From an uncultured Sphingomonadaceae bacterium (GTDB lineage Bacteria > Pseudomonadota > Alphaproteobacteria > Sphingomonadales > Sphingomonadaceae): a stretch of 64,000 nt of DNA. Location: positions 2,047,404 to 2,111,403 of the forward strand of contig CANLQE010000001.1 of the NCBI GenBank assembly GCA_947493215.1, read 5' to 3'. Both the position numbers and the translations under genes were made by a program. A model generated the notes under the pieces. It saw nothing but the letters and a program-made list of their open reading frames with translations. It searched no databases and was not told where the DNA came from. Within the stretch, counting starts at the first letter, position 1, and every line of letters starts with the position of its first letter. This document shows, in pieces, positions 17,116 through 27,369 of the stretch.

Positions 17116-20115
17116 ATGATCAAGCGGCTTCAGCCCGCCATATACAATATCGCCGCGCATGGCGGGTTTGCTGATGCGCTTGCACAAGGATTGATTGACC
17201 GGTTCGCCAAAGACCCGCTGGGTCTGGCGCGGGGACTGGTTATCCTGCCCAATAATCGCGCCCGCCGGGCCGTGCATGATGCTTTTGTCAGACTCAGTGA
17301 AGACGGTTTGCTGCTGCCGCAAATGGCGGTAATTGGGGATCTGGAGCTGGACGAGTCGATCGGGGTGGCGCTGGATAGTGGCCAGCTGGCCTTGGATATT
17401 CCCCCTTCTGTTGATCCGCTGGACCGCCTGCTGATGCTAGCGCAGTTGATTGAAATGGAAAGCGCTGCCAAAGGCACCGCGCTCTTATCAAAAGAAGCGT
17501 TGCGATTAGCCCGCGAATTTGCCCGGACGCTGGATCAACTGACCGTTGAGGAAATAGCGCTCAAAGACCTTTTTGATATTGATGTTGAGCCCGAACTATC
17601 TGGCCATTGGCAGGATTCTCTGGCGTTCTTTCGGATCATTGCTGAGAAGTGGCAGGCTAAGCTTAAGGATATGGGAGCCGTCGACGAAGCGGCTCGGCGC
17701 AACGCCCTTTTTGATCAAAGCGTGAAGGCCTGGAAAACAAACCCGCCCAGTCATTTTGTCGTTGCTGCCGGTATCACCACCTCTGCCCCTGCGATTGCGC
17801 GTTTCCTGCGGGCGATTGCGTTTCTGCCAGATGGCATGGTTGTTCTGCCAGACCTCGATATGGTGATGGAGGACGAGGAATGGGACATGCTGGGTCCGTT
17901 CGAACCGGACGCAGAAACCGGCAAAACTGGCCGCGCGCAGGAAACCCATCCGCAATATCATATGAAGTTGCTGCTCGAGCGCATGTCGATAGCGCGCGGC
18001 GAGATTTTGCGCTGGCCAAGGACGGGCACCAGCGGCGCGGCGGCCAAACGGAGCAGGGCGCTTAGCAACGCGTTTGCGATACCCAAGCTGACGTCGCGCT
18101 GGCAATCGCTCGACGCCAACGAGCGCAGCTTGGCCGGTGTCCAGACGGTAGAAGCACGCAACAGTGCTGAGGAGGCGCAGATCGTTGCCTTGTTGGCGCG
18201 TGAAGCGCTGGAGACACCGGAACGCCGTGTCGCGATTATCACGCCCGATCGTGCGTTGGCAGGCCGCATATCAGCCCATCTTGAACGCTGGAACATTACA
18301 GCGGATGATACGGCGGGCCAGCCTTTGTCGAAAAAACCGGAAGGGATATTCTTTCTGGCTCTATTGTCTGCTGCAACGGATGGGTTTCCGCCTGCCGAGT
18401 TTCTGGCGTTGCTGAAACATCCGCTGGTTCGGGCAGGGGAAAAGCGACTGGAATGGCTGACCGAGGTCCGTAAGCTCGACCTGTTGATACGTGGTCCGCG
18501 ACCTGCGCCGGGATTGGCTGGCATTGATAGTCTGTTTCAGAGCGAAGATCGCAGAAGTAAGGGATTGCGGCAGGACGTTATGCCTTGGTGGCAAGAGGTA
18601 CGAGCGATTTTTGAGCCAGCGGCAAAGGCCCTGAGCGGCGCGGTCGACTGGGGCGCTATGCTGGCCGAAATTCGGCAACTGGCTGATATGTTGACCAACG
18701 GTCAGGTTTGGGCAGGCCCGGCAGGGCGGCAATTGGCTGACTTTCTATCCGATATGGAGGATCGCGTGGCTCTGGGACCGATGAAAATCCAGTCCCCGGA
18801 AATTGCCAGTTATTTTGAGACATTTTTGGCCGATATGCCGGTTCGTCCTCCTTATGGCGGGCACCCGCGCATTGCGCTTTATGGTTTGCTTGAAGCGCGG
18901 CTCCAGCAGGCGGAACTTGTCATCTGTTGCGGCCTCAATGAGGGCAGTTGGCCGCAAGCGATTACGCCCGACCCTTGGCTGGCTCCGATGGTCCGAAAAT
19001 CTTTGGGTTTGCCGGCACAAGAGCGCCAAATTGGCCTGTCCGCGCATGATCTGGTTGGCGCAATGGGTGCACAAAATGTCATGCTGACGCGGGCCGGACG
19101 CGATGGATCTGGTCCCGCCATCGCATCGCGATTTTTGCTCCGTCTCAAAGCCATGTGCGGAGATAATCTCAAGGAACATCCGATCGCTCAGGATTGGGCT
19201 CTACGCATTGATAAGCCAGAAGAGCCAATCAGGATCAAGCAACCGGCGCCGGAACCAAGTGCGGAGCAGCGCCGCGTCAAATTGTCCGTTACGAATGTTG
19301 ACCGGTTGATCGCCGATCCTTTCGCGTTTTACGCGGCAAAGATAATGGGTCTCGGGTCGCTCGATATGATCGACGCAGAGCCAAGCCCCGCATGGCGTGG
19401 GTCGATCATCCACGATATTTTGGATAAATGGGCGAAAGAGGATGATTATGATCCCGATGCCCTGAAACGGCGGGCGCTCGCTTTTTTGAACGAACGCTCG
19501 TCCCATCCGTTGATGCGCACCTTATGGGCCCCGCGCTTGATGGAGGGCTTGCTGTGGGTAGCTGACACCGTGGCGCAGCAGCGCGCAGATGGACGAACGC
19601 CGGCCAAATCAGAGCAGCAAGGCAGCGCGACGATAGCTGGCGTCGATCTGTTCGGCATAGCGGACCGGATCGATTACATGGCCGATGGCACCCTTGGCAT
19701 TGTCGATTATAAAACCGGCGGACCGCCGTCTAACAAGGCTGTAAAAGAAGGTTTCGCGCTACAGCTCGGTTTGCTGGGAGCCATCGCGGAAAAAGGCAGC
19801 TTTGGCGGACTGTCCGGCACGGCGAACGGCTTTGAATATTGGTCGCTGGCCAAGCAGGGCGGCAAAGATAGCTTTGGCTATATTGCCACGCCGACCAATC
19901 CCCGCAGCCCCGATAAAGTGGAAGCGGATCAGATGGTCGATCACGCCGTTGCCGAGTTTACGAAGGCTGTAACCAGCTATATTCTGGGCAAAGAACCGAT
20001 GACCGCGAAACTGCATCCGGAATATGCGCCTTATGCCGATTATGACCAATTGATGCGGCTTGAGGAATGGTACGGCCGCGCCGCGGTAGTAGAGGGGGAG
20101 GGCGATCATGAGTGA
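17116..20115 (+). CDS. addB: Double-strand break repair protein AddB
   Basis: A 999-residue AddB of the alphaproteobacterial type: an N-terminal superfamily-1-like region beginning with LVILPNNRARRAVHDAFVR, a long helical middle, and a C-terminal RecB-family nuclease with GSIIHDILDKW and the catalytic GIVDYKTGGP Asp/Lys motif. With AddA it resects DNA ends up to a recombination hotspot and loads RecA. The ATG at 17116 lies six bases past the murU stop; the end overlaps addA by eight bases. Confidence 0.95.
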   Translation: MIKRLQPAIYNIAAHGGFADALAQGLIDRFAKDPLGLARGLVILPNNRARRAVHDAFVRLSEDGLLLPQMAVIGDLELDESIGVALDSGQLALDIPPSVDPLDRLLMLAQLIEMESAAKGTALLSKEALRLAREFARTLDQLTVEEIALKDLFDIDVEPELSGHWQDSLAFFRIIAEKWQAKLKDMGAVDEAARRNALFDQSVKAWKTNPPSHFVVAAGITTSAPAIARFLRAIAFLPDGMVVLPDLDMVMEDEEWDMLGPFEPDAETGKTGRAQETHPQYHMKLLLERMSIARGEILRWPRTGTSGAAAKRSRALSNAFAIPKLTSRWQSLDANERSLAGVQTVEARNSAEEAQIVALLAREALETPERRVAIITPDRALAGRISAHLERWNITADDTAGQPLSKKPEGIFFLALLSAATDGFPPAEFLALLKHPLVRAGEKRLEWLTEVRKLDLLIRGPRPAPGLAGIDSLFQSEDRRSKGLRQDVMPWWQEVRAIFEPAAKALSGAVDWGAMLAEIRQLADMLTNGQVWAGPAGRQLADFLSDMEDRVALGPMKIQSPEIASYFETFLADMPVRPPYGGHPRIALYGLLEARLQQAELVICCGLNEGSWPQAITPDPWLAPMVRKSLGLPAQERQIGLSAHDLVGAMGAQNVMLTRAGRDGSGPAIASRFLLRLKAMCGDNLKEHPIAQDWALRIDKPEEPIRIKQPAPEPSAEQRRVKLSVTNVDRLIADPFAFYAAKIMGLGSLDMIDAEPSPAWRGSIIHDILDKWAKEDDYDPDALKRRALAFLNERSSHPLMRTLWAPRLMEGLLWVADTVAQQRADGRTPAKSEQQGSATIAGVDLFGIADRIDYMADGTLGIVDYKTGGPPSNKAVKEGFALQLGLLGAIAEKGSFGGLSGTANGFEYWSLAKQGGKDSFGYIATPTNPRSPDKVEADQMVDHAVAEFTKAVTSYILGKEPMTAKLHPEYAPYADYDQLMRLEEWYGRAAVVEGEGDHE

Positions 20116-23100
20116 GACGCCAACCCTTCATGCGCTTGCGGACAAACAAAGCGATGCGGTGCAGCCGGATGATAATATCTGGCTGAGTGCGTCTGCTGGT
20201 ACGGGCAAGACGCAGGTGCTCACGGCACGGGTTTTCCGGCTGTTGCTGCGCGAGAACGTGAAGCCAGAGCATATATTATGCCTGACCTTTACCAAGGCAG
20301 GCGCTGCCGAAATGGCGGACCGTATTCACCGGCAACTGGCCAGCTGGGTGCGGGCTGATGATGCGAAACTGGGGACTGATCTGTCTGCCATTGGTGCCCC
20401 GGTTGATCCGGCGACAAGGGAATATGCGCGGACATTATTCGCGCGGGTACTGGATGCGCGGGGCGGCGGTCTGCGGATCATGACGATCCATAGTTTTTGT
20501 CAGACATTGCTAGCAAGCTTTCCAGAAGAAGCCGAAATTCCGGCGTTGTTCAAACCGATTGAAGAGCGCGATCAGAAGATATTAGCACGACAGGCGTTAG
20601 GTGATCTGTTGCTGGACGAAGAAGCCGCAGGGAACGCTACTATCATTCAAGCGATTCAGGCGCTGAGCGTGCGGATGGGCGAAGAAGAAGCCGAAAAATA
20701 CCTTCTGAAATGCGCGTCCAAGGCGGATGCGATGGAAAGCCTGCCGAGCGGCGTATTGCCTTTCGTGCGCGGATTGCTGGGCCTGCCGATAGATGGTGAT
20801 GCGCAAAACTGGCTGGAACAACGATGTGGCGAGGACGAATTTGATGTCGCATCGCTGGAAGAGATGGCCGAAGCCCTGGCCGGTTGGGGTACCAAGACGG
20901 CAAATGGCTACATTGATCGCATCAAAGCTTGGATGGCCGCTGATCCTGTTCAAAGGGCAGAGACATTGCCCGATCTTCACAAGATATGGGCCAAGGCAGA
21001 TGGTGAATGGCGCGCTGTTCCAAAGGGTCTCGAAAAAGTCGCCCCGCATTATCACGAACTGAGCGTCGCAATATATGATCATTGCCGTCAAATGATCGAA
21101 ACCAAGGCACTGTTTGATTATGCGGACCTGTTCGCAGGGGCCTTGAATGCTGGTCGCGCCTTTTACCATCGCTATCGAGACGCGAAGAAGCTCAATGGCG
21201 TGGTTGATTTTGATGATATGATCCGGATGACAGCCAAACTGCTCAATCAGGGCAATATGGCGGAATGGATTCGTTACAAGCTCGACCAGCGCACGGATCA
21301 TATATTGGTCGACGAGGCGCAGGATACAAATTTGGCGCAATGGGATATTGTCCGGGCGCTCGCTGGTGAGTTTTTCGCCGGATTGGGGGCGAGTGCCGAC
21401 AAAATCCGAACACTATTTACGGTTGGGGACTTCAAACAGGCGATTTTTGGCTTTCAGGGAACCAGTCCGCATAATTACGTGCAGGCACGCGATGATTTTT
21501 TCGCGCGGGCAGCAGCATCAGAGCGGCCTTTTAAAGACCTGCCATTGGATCGCAGTTTCCGGTCCACCCCGCCAGTTCTGGAGGTGGTCGACAAGGTTCT
21601 GGAATATGTTGGCGAAAAGGAACTCGGTCTCGATAAAGTCATCCCGCCGCATCAGAGTCACTTCGCCGGAGAGCCGGGAAGCGTGACCTTGTGGCAGCCT
21701 GTTGCCCATGGCGCGGTAAGCAATGCCGATGACGAAGAAAATTGGCTCAGCGATGAAAAGCGGGTTTTTGCTCAAAGGCTTGCGATTCAGATTAAAGAAT
21801 GGCTCTCACCAGAGGCGCCGCTTTGGTTGAACCATGAAAATCGTGCGCTTGAACCTAAAGATGTTATGATCCTTGTTAGCAAGCGGGATGACCTTAGCGC
21901 GTTGATTGTGGCGCGCTTGTTTGCGGAAAATGTGCCTGTCGCCGGGATTGATCGCATCCGGCTGAACCAACCGCTGGTGGTGCAGGATTTACTGGCGACG
22001 ATCCGCTTTGTTCTGCAACCAAATGATGACCTTAATCTGGCATCTTTGTTGGTCTCGCCGCTTTTGGGTTGGTCTCAGGACAATTTGCTAGCCCGCGGCT
22101 ATCGCGGGGACGCGCATAAGGACAAGAGCCTGTGGGAATTTTTGCGGACGCAAGACAGGCTAAAACAGCATATCGAACCTTTGCGGACCATGTTGAGTAT
22201 GGCGGACTTCAACACGCCTTATCAATTTCTGGAAACCATCGTGTCTGGCCCGATGCAGGGGCGCAAGAAACTGACCGCGCGGCTCAATCACGCCGCGCTT
22301 GATCCACTGGAAGAGTTGCTCAACACCGCGCTCGCCTTCGAACAGGATCATATTCCGACGTTACAGGGCTTTCTCGACTGGTTTGATCGCGGCGATGTTG
22401 AGATTAAACGCGACCAGTTAGAGGGTGGTAATGAAGTGCGCCTGATGACCGTGCACGGGGCCAAGGGTTTGCAAGCGCCACTGGTGATCCTTGCCAACGC
22501 AACATTCGACCCGGCCAATAAGAAAAGCGGCGGCTTTGATATCACCAACCCGACGCAGCCTGAAGGTGATCTGGAATATCCGGTTGTCCCTATCCGCAAG
22601 GCAGAACGTATTGGTTTGCTGGATGCCTTTGCGACAGTAGCGGATGCGCGAGAACGGCAGGAACATTGGCGTCTGCTTTACGTAGCCATGACCCGTGCGG
22701 AGGAGCATCTCGTAGTAACGGGAACATTGGGACCAAAGGCGAAAGGTGTGGTACCGGAAGGAAGTTGGTATCACGCGGTTGAGCAGGGTCTGGAAGCTCT
22801 TGGGACGGGGCCAGAGGATTCGGTGCGCTGGATTGCCGAGCGGGCTTACATTGGTGCAGATGGGGTTGCCAAGCCGGATAAGAAAGCCACAAATGTTCAA
22901 AACGCAAACGTCGAAGCGCCTGTAGCGCTACCCGAGTGGTTGTTTGCACCGGCCCCTAAAGAAGCGCGGCCACCGCGTCCTTTGACACCCTCTGACCTTG
23001 GTCCGGACGATGCCACTAATCCGCCGCCGGTCCAGGCGATGCGAGATGCTGCTGAACGAGGGAAGCTACTGCACAGTCTGTTCGAACGACTGCCGGATAT

Positions 23101-23578
23101 TGCGCCCGAAAACCGCGCGGATGTCGCTGATCGTTGGCTTGCCAAGCAGAAACAAGTTACAGATGCAGAGGACCGTCAGGCACTGATCGCGACGGTGCAA
23201 TCAGTATTGACCAACCCGACATGGTCGGCGCTATTCTCCCCCGATAGCTTTGCCGAAGCGCCTATAGCCGCCGTTGTTGATCAGCATGTTATTTCGGGAA
23301 CTGTGGACCGATTGTTGATCACGGATGATTTGATAACCGTCGTCGATTTTAAAACTGGGCGTTCCGTGCCGAAAGAGGCGGGAAGGGCGCCTTTATCTTA
23401 TTTGCGCCAAATGGCCGCTTATGTGACCGCTTTAGAGAAAATTCTCCCCGGGCGATCTATAAAAGCAGCTTTGCTTTACACGCATGCTCCGGTGTTGCTG
23501 GAGCTTTCCAGCGATCTAATTGAGAAGCACAAACCCCAAACCGTTCCTCCTAACAAGCCAGACTTGGAGCGCCCATGA
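20108..23578 (+). CDS. addA: Helicase-nuclease AddA
   Basis: A 1156-residue UvrD/RecB-type helicase-nuclease. SASAGTGKTQVL (Walker A, about 28-39), the motif Ia CLTFTKAGAAEM, motif II ILVDEAQDTN, motif III VGDFKQAIFGFQG, motif V MTVHGAKGLQAP and motif VI LYVAMTRAEEHL are all visible. The C-terminal nuclease has TVVDFKTGRS. It is the translocating subunit paired with AddB. Start overlaps addB (ATGA-type arrangement with an eight-base overlap). Confidence 0.96.
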   Translation: MSETPTLHALADKQSDAVQPDDNIWLSASAGTGKTQVLTARVFRLLLRENVKPEHILCLTFTKAGAAEMADRIHRQLASWVRADDAKLGTDLSAIGAPVDPATREYARTLFARVLDARGGGLRIMTIHSFCQTLLASFPEEAEIPALFKPIEERDQKILARQALGDLLLDEEAAGNATIIQAIQALSVRMGEEEAEKYLLKCASKADAMESLPSGVLPFVRGLLGLPIDGDAQNWLEQRCGEDEFDVASLEEMAEALAGWGTKTANGYIDRIKAWMAADPVQRAETLPDLHKIWAKADGEWRAVPKGLEKVAPHYHELSVAIYDHCRQMIETKALFDYADLFAGALNAGRAFYHRYRDAKKLNGVVDFDDMIRMTAKLLNQGNMAEWIRYKLDQRTDHILVDEAQDTNLAQWDIVRALAGEFFAGLGASADKIRTLFTVGDFKQAIFGFQGTSPHNYVQARDDFFARAAASERPFKDLPLDRSFRSTPPVLEVVDKVLEYVGEKELGLDKVIPPHQSHFAGEPGSVTLWQPVAHGAVSNADDEENWLSDEKRVFAQRLAIQIKEWLSPEAPLWLNHENRALEPKDVMILVSKRDDLSALIVARLFAENVPVAGIDRIRLNQPLVVQDLLATIRFVLQPNDDLNLASLLVSPLLGWSQDNLLARGYRGDAHKDKSLWEFLRTQDRLKQHIEPLRTMLSMADFNTPYQFLETIVSGPMQGRKKLTARLNHAALDPLEELLNTALAFEQDHIPTLQGFLDWFDRGDVEIKRDQLEGGNEVRLMTVHGAKGLQAPLVILANATFDPANKKSGGFDITNPTQPEGDLEYPVVPIRKAERIGLLDAFATVADARERQEHWRLLYVAMTRAEEHLVVTGTLGPKAKGVVPEGSWYHAVEQGLEALGTGPEDSVRWIAERAYIGADGVAKPDKKATNVQNANVEAPVALPEWLFAPAPKEARPPRPLTPSDLGPDDATNPPPVQAMRDAAERGKLLHSLFERLPDIAPENRADVADRWLAKQKQVTDAEDRQALIATVQSVLTNPTWSALFSPDSFAEAPIAAVVDQHVISGTVDRLLITDDLITVVDFKTGRSVPKEAGRAPLSYLRQMAAYVTALEKILPGRSIKAALLYTHAPVLLELSSDLIEKHKPQTVPPNKPDLERP

Positions 23579-23656
23579 AAATCCTTTTCGGGCAAATGCT
23601 TGAGCAATGATGCATGCACGCCTAAATAGTATTTAAACAAGCAAAGGAGATTCCCT

Positions 23657-23983
23657 ATGGCTACCAAAGCAATTACTGACGAGAGTTTTGAACAAGATGT
23701 CCTGAAAGCCGACGGCCCTGTGCTTGTCGATTTTTGGGCCGAATGGTGCGGCCCTTGTAAGATGATTGGCCCTGCGCTGGAAGAAATCAGTGACGAATTG
23801 GGCGAGCAGGTGACCATTGCCAAGCTCAACATCGATGACAGCCCGGACGCGCCAGGCAAATATGGCGTACGCGGTATTCCGACTATGATCCTGTTCCACA
23901 ACGGCGCGCCAGTGGAAACAAAAGTCGGTGCGGCTCCAAAGAGTCAGCTGAAATCATGGCTTGAAGAAAGTCTGCCAGCTTAA
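23657..23983 (+). CDS. trxA: Thioredoxin 1
   Basis: A 108-residue thioredoxin with [10 protein letters not shown] (Cys31, Cys34), the buried Asp near 26 (VDFWAEW), cis-Pro in GIPTMILF and the C-terminal GAAPKSQL. It is the main cytoplasmic protein disulfide reductant. AAAGGAG precedes the ATG. A 78-base gap after addA may hold its own promoter. Its TAA stop overlaps the stop of the convergent gene at the CTTAAG palindrome. Confidence 0.97.
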   Translation: MATKAITDESFEQDVLKADGPVLVDFWAEWCGPCKMIGPALEEISDELGEQVTIAKLNIDDSPDAPGKYGVRGIPTMILFHNGAPVETKVGAAPKSQLKSWLEESLPA

Positions 23984-24792
23984 GCCTTAAAGACGTCCCC
24001 CAGAAGCTCGGCGGCCTCATCCCATAATTTAGGCGATGAGGCCCCGAGCAATCCGGTTTTGCGGTCTGCAGGCCGATATAGATCGCCATTCCAGCGCGCC
24101 GCTTTCCCGCCAGCTTCATTGAGAAATAATATGCCAGCGGCATGATCCCATGGCAGACTGCGTTCGAATGTCGAGATATGGTTGGTCCCGAGCGCCAAGC
24201 GCGGATATTGTTCGGCGGCACAGCGCGGAATATCGACCATTTGATAATGTCCGTCCGCTGCGGCCAAAAGCTTGTCGCGCTGCTCTGATGTCATGAAGCC
24301 GGTAGCCATGGCTGCGATAGGCTTTCCTTCAGGATCAGCAGAAACCGACAGTTTTTTGCCGTTAAGAAAGGCGCCTTTGTGTTTGGCGGCGTAGCACATG
24401 CGATCCGCCAAAGGATCGTAGAGCCAGCCCGCAACTGTTTCATTCGCTTCGGATAAGGCCACAATCATCCCGAAGGGAGGTTTCCCAGCAGCGAAATTTC
24501 CGGTCCCGTCGATCGGATCAATAATCCATGCTTGCTTGTCAGCCAGATGTTTCATGACTGTTGGATCAGCAGCGCTGGCTTCCTCGCCGACGATGGCGGC
24601 CTCAGGGATTAGAGCACCCAGTTTTTCGCCAAGCATTTCTTCGCTAAGCTTGTCGGCTATAGTGACCAAATCACCAGGGGATTTTTCCTGAATGTCTGAC
24701 GCCTGGAGGTTCTGATAATGCGGCAGCACAACCTCTTGGGCCACCTGCCGCAGGATGTTCTGCACGGAAAGATCGAGGCCGGGCTTGCTCAT
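23980..24792 (-). CDS. Inositol monophosphatase family protein
   Basis: A 270-residue metal-dependent sugar phosphatase fold: EEAS (metal-binding Glu), [18 protein letters not shown] (the catalytic DPxDGT signature) and [16 protein letters not shown] (the second signature). The family hydrolyses inositol-1-phosphate, histidinol phosphate, PAP or fructose-1,6-bisphosphate; the sequence does not tell which. It overlaps the GST gene by four bases and so is probably co-translated with it. Confidence 0.88.
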   Translation of the reverse strand: MSKPGLDLSVQNILRQVAQEVVLPHYQNLQASDIQEKSPGDLVTIADKLSEEMLGEKLGALIPEAAIVGEEASAADPTVMKHLADKQAWIIDPIDGTGNFAAGKPPFGMIVALSEANETVAGWLYDPLADRMCYAAKHKGAFLNGKKLSVSADPEGKPIAAMATGFMTSEQRDKLLAAADGHYQMVDIPRCAAEQYPRLALGTNHISTFERSLPWDHAAGILFLNEAGGKAARWNGDLYRPADRKTGLLGASSPKLWDEAAELLGDVFKA

Positions 24793-25688
24793 GCCGGTGA
24801 TAAAATCTGACCGAGGCGCGGGAAATGGATATGCAGCGTTCCGGCTTGTTCGTCTTCTCGCTGGATAATAATTTCGCGATCATTGAGGCCAATTAACATG
24901 CCGTTGACCGTGGCGGGATCTGGCGTCTCGGTTTTAACTGAAACTCTGTCACCTTCAGAAAAGCCGAAATTTTGATCGACTGAGCCGCTGCCGACGGGTT
25001 GCGAAGCATTGGCATAGGCTATTGCTTGTTGACCGGTCCATTCCTCGAAATTTCCATAGCCAATATCATCAATGCGATCATACCAAGCTGCGACAGCAGA
25101 ACCAAAGTCCGATGGCTTGCGACCAGCAAAACCAGCAAAGCGAATATTCATGTAGAGCATTAAGTCCGCATGTCCTGCGGCGTCGCCGCTGATATAGTCT
25201 CGCCCATCTGCCAAGGCTTCAGCGACCAACGCTGCTCCGGCTTCAAATTGTCCGGTCAGATGCGGTACCATGGGCAAGAATTTCCGGCGGTCCATACCAA
25301 AGCGCTTGGCCCGGTCTTCCCAGAATTCTTCGCTGACAATGTCGGGATTGGTGCCCAATGCGACACCGACCGCTGGCATAAACCACAGGCCGCCTGACCA
25401 TGTGGCAATCATCCGACCGGCAAACCCAAGAGGCTTTGGATAAAGGCTCGGTTCGGGCTTAAGTGCCTCGAGCGCGTCAACAATCACAGCTGTATCACAA
25501 TAGATATCAGCGCCAATTTGTAATACCGGAATGCGTTCATATCCGCCTGTTAGAGCGCTGAGTTCCGGTTTCGGCGCAATGTCAGGCTGCTGGACAGACT
25601 TCCAGTCAATGCCCTTCAGGCCCAGCGCCAACCGCATGGCATGTCCAAAGGGAGAGTTTTCGTAGTGATGCAATATGACTTCGGTCAT
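24789..25688 (-). CDS. Glutathione S-transferase-like protein with C-terminal extension
   Basis: A 299-residue protein. Residues 1-80 are a thioredoxin-fold GST domain (HHYENSPFGHAMRLAL, then GGYERIPVLQIGADIYCDTAVI with the cis-Pro and the glutathione-binding DTAVI). Residues about 85-225 are a helical GST-C domain. The last 70 or so residues are extra: a beta-rich segment beginning FSEGDRVSVKTE and ending LHIHFPRLGQIL, like a small SH3-type barrel. Substrate unknown. AGGAG lies just before the ATG. Position between argJ and the phosphatase suggests one minus-strand transcript. Confidence 0.75.
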   Translation of the reverse strand: MTEVILHHYENSPFGHAMRLALGLKGIDWKSVQQPDIAPKPELSALTGGYERIPVLQIGADIYCDTAVIVDALEALKPEPSLYPKPLGFAGRMIATWSGGLWFMPAVGVALGTNPDIVSEEFWEDRAKRFGMDRRKFLPMVPHLTGQFEAGAALVAEALADGRDYISGDAAGHADLMLYMNIRFAGFAGRKPSDFGSAVAAWYDRIDDIGYGNFEEWTGQQAIAYANASQPVGSGSVDQNFGFSEGDRVSVKTETPDPATVNGMLIGLNDREIIIQREDEQAGTLHIHFPRLGQILSPA

Positions 25689-25689
25689 T

Positions 25690-26919
25690 TCAGCTCCTGT
25701 AATCGGCGTTTATCGAAATATATCCGTGGGTCAGGTCGCAGGTCCAGACGGTGGACTTGCCGTCTCCTATGCCAATATCGACGCTGATATCAATTTCCTC
25801 GCCTTTGAGGTGCGCTGCGACAGGCGTTTCGTCATAGTCTGGAACAACCAATCCATCACGCGCCACGGTAATGCCGCCAAAGCCAATAGATAGCTTGTCG
25901 CGATCAGCCGGTTCGCCGGCTTTGCCGACCGCCATGACAACCCGACCCCAATTGGCATCTTCGCCAGCAATTGCGGTTTTAACCAGCGGAGAATTGGCAA
26001 TGGATAAAGCGATCTGTTTGGCACTGTCATCGGATTGCGCGCCGGTCACCGCAATTTCGATAAATTTGCGAGCGCCTTCGCCGTCACGGACAACCAGATG
26101 GGCCATTTGCATACATAAATCGTTCAACGCCGCCTGAAACGCGTCAGCGCCAGGGTCGTCAAACGAATTGAGGACAGGGGCGTCATGCTGGCCTGTCGCA
26201 AAAGCAAGAACCGTATCACTAGTTGATGTGTCACTATCCACAGTAATGCAGTTGAAGCTTTTTGCCGTCGCTGCGTTGAGCATTTTTTGTAGCAAGCCTG
26301 CATCTACCGTCGCATCAGTAAAAACATAGCCAAGCATCGTCGCCATGTCCGGCGCTATCATGCCGGATCCTTTAATGATGCCATTTAGATGGACTGTTTT
26401 TCCGCTGACAACGGCGCTCGCAGTCGCCATTTTGGGAAAAGTGTCTGTCGTCATGATCGTGGCGGCGGCTTGTTCCCAGCTGCAAGGGTCCGCCACAAAG
26501 GCTGCAGTTAAACCAGTCTCAGCCCTGTCTTTAGGCAAAGGTTCGCCAATCACACCGGTTGAGGAGACAAATATCTCATCCTCACGGCAGCCCAAATGAT
26601 CGCTCGTAAGCGCCAATATACGCTGCACAGCCTCCATGCCGCGCGCGCCGGTGAAAGCGTTGGCATTGCCCGCATTGACCACCAGTGCCTGGGCTTTGCC
26701 GCCTGCTAGCGCTTTGCGGCACCATTCTACTTCGGTAGAGGGGCATTTGCTTTGGGTTAGGACGCCCGCGACCGATGTTCCTGCGGCTAATTCGATATAT
26801 GTCAGATCGCAGCGATCCCATTGCTTATATTGCGCGCGGGCAATCCGGCAGGTTACGCCAACAATTTCGGGCAGCTCTGCGATCTGAGCGGGTGCAAGAG
26901 GCGATATAGTTTCTGACAC
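25690..26919 (-). CDS. argJ: Bifunctional ornithine acetyltransferase/N-acetylglutamate synthase
   Basis: A 409-residue ArgJ. The self-cleavage site lies in APDMATMLGY, where the Thr becomes the N-terminal nucleophile of the beta chain; GSGMIAP precedes it. Other family segments: VNAGNANAFTGARG and SVDIGIGDG. It transfers acetyl from N-acetylornithine to glutamate in the cyclic arginine pathway. The start is GTG at 26919, with AAGG about ten bases upstream. Confidence 0.95.
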   Translation of the reverse strand: MSETISPLAPAQIAELPEIVGVTCRIARAQYKQWDRCDLTYIELAAGTSVAGVLTQSKCPSTEVEWCRKALAGGKAQALVVNAGNANAFTGARGMEAVQRILALTSDHLGCREDEIFVSSTGVIGEPLPKDRAETGLTAAFVADPCSWEQAAATIMTTDTFPKMATASAVVSGKTVHLNGIIKGSGMIAPDMATMLGYVFTDATVDAGLLQKMLNAATAKSFNCITVDSDTSTSDTVLAFATGQHDAPVLNSFDDPGADAFQAALNDLCMQMAHLVVRDGEGARKFIEIAVTGAQSDDSAKQIALSIANSPLVKTAIAGEDANWGRVVMAVGKAGEPADRDKLSIGFGGITVARDGLVVPDYDETPVAAHLKGEEIDISVDIGIGDGKSTVWTCDLTHGYISINADYRS

Positions 26920-26977
26920 TTAACTTGCCTTTATCTATTGGTTTGCTAAAGCGATTATCTCCTCACAGGGCTTATTG

Positions 26978-27262
26978 ATGAACGTCTATATTGCAAGTTT
27001 TATGTTGCTGCTTTTCAATGCAGTGGGCGTCAATACGCCAGCTACTGCTATGGCGACAGAAACAGCCGGCAATGAGGTGGCTTCCGAGGCTGAGCTTTCC
27101 ACATCTCCGGATTGGGATGACGCGGCCCGAACATTCATACTAAGCGACACGCCTTTTATCGTTTCCGTTAGCGGTGAACTTGATACCAAACCGATCTGGT
27201 CTGTATCACCGATAGGTTCGACGATCGGTGATAAATTGGAGTATGAAGAAGGCGCGCCGTAG
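26978..27262 (+). CDS. Small secreted hypothetical protein
   Basis: A 94-residue protein with a probable signal peptide (MNVYIASFMLLLFNAVGVN, cleavage near PATA-MA) and an acidic mature part of about 65 residues with no recognised domain. The ATG at 26978 is preferred over the in-frame TTG at 26975; the ribosome site is weak. It lies between divergent argJ and secA. Function unknown. Confidence 0.5.
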   Translation: MNVYIASFMLLLFNAVGVNTPATAMATETAGNEVASEAELSTSPDWDDAARTFILSDTPFIVSVSGELDTKPIWSVSPIGSTIGDKLEYEEGAP

Positions 27263-27369
27263 TCGCTTTCTGGACAATCACTATGGTGATTTGTCTCTAA
27301 TCATCTCTAAATTCAGACAAAACTGGGCTCTTGATAGGCCCAATATCCCTTAAAATATCGGAAATCATC

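Noticed and set aside
20597-21340. 247-codon minus-strand ORF
   Set aside because: Antisense to addA; no independent support.
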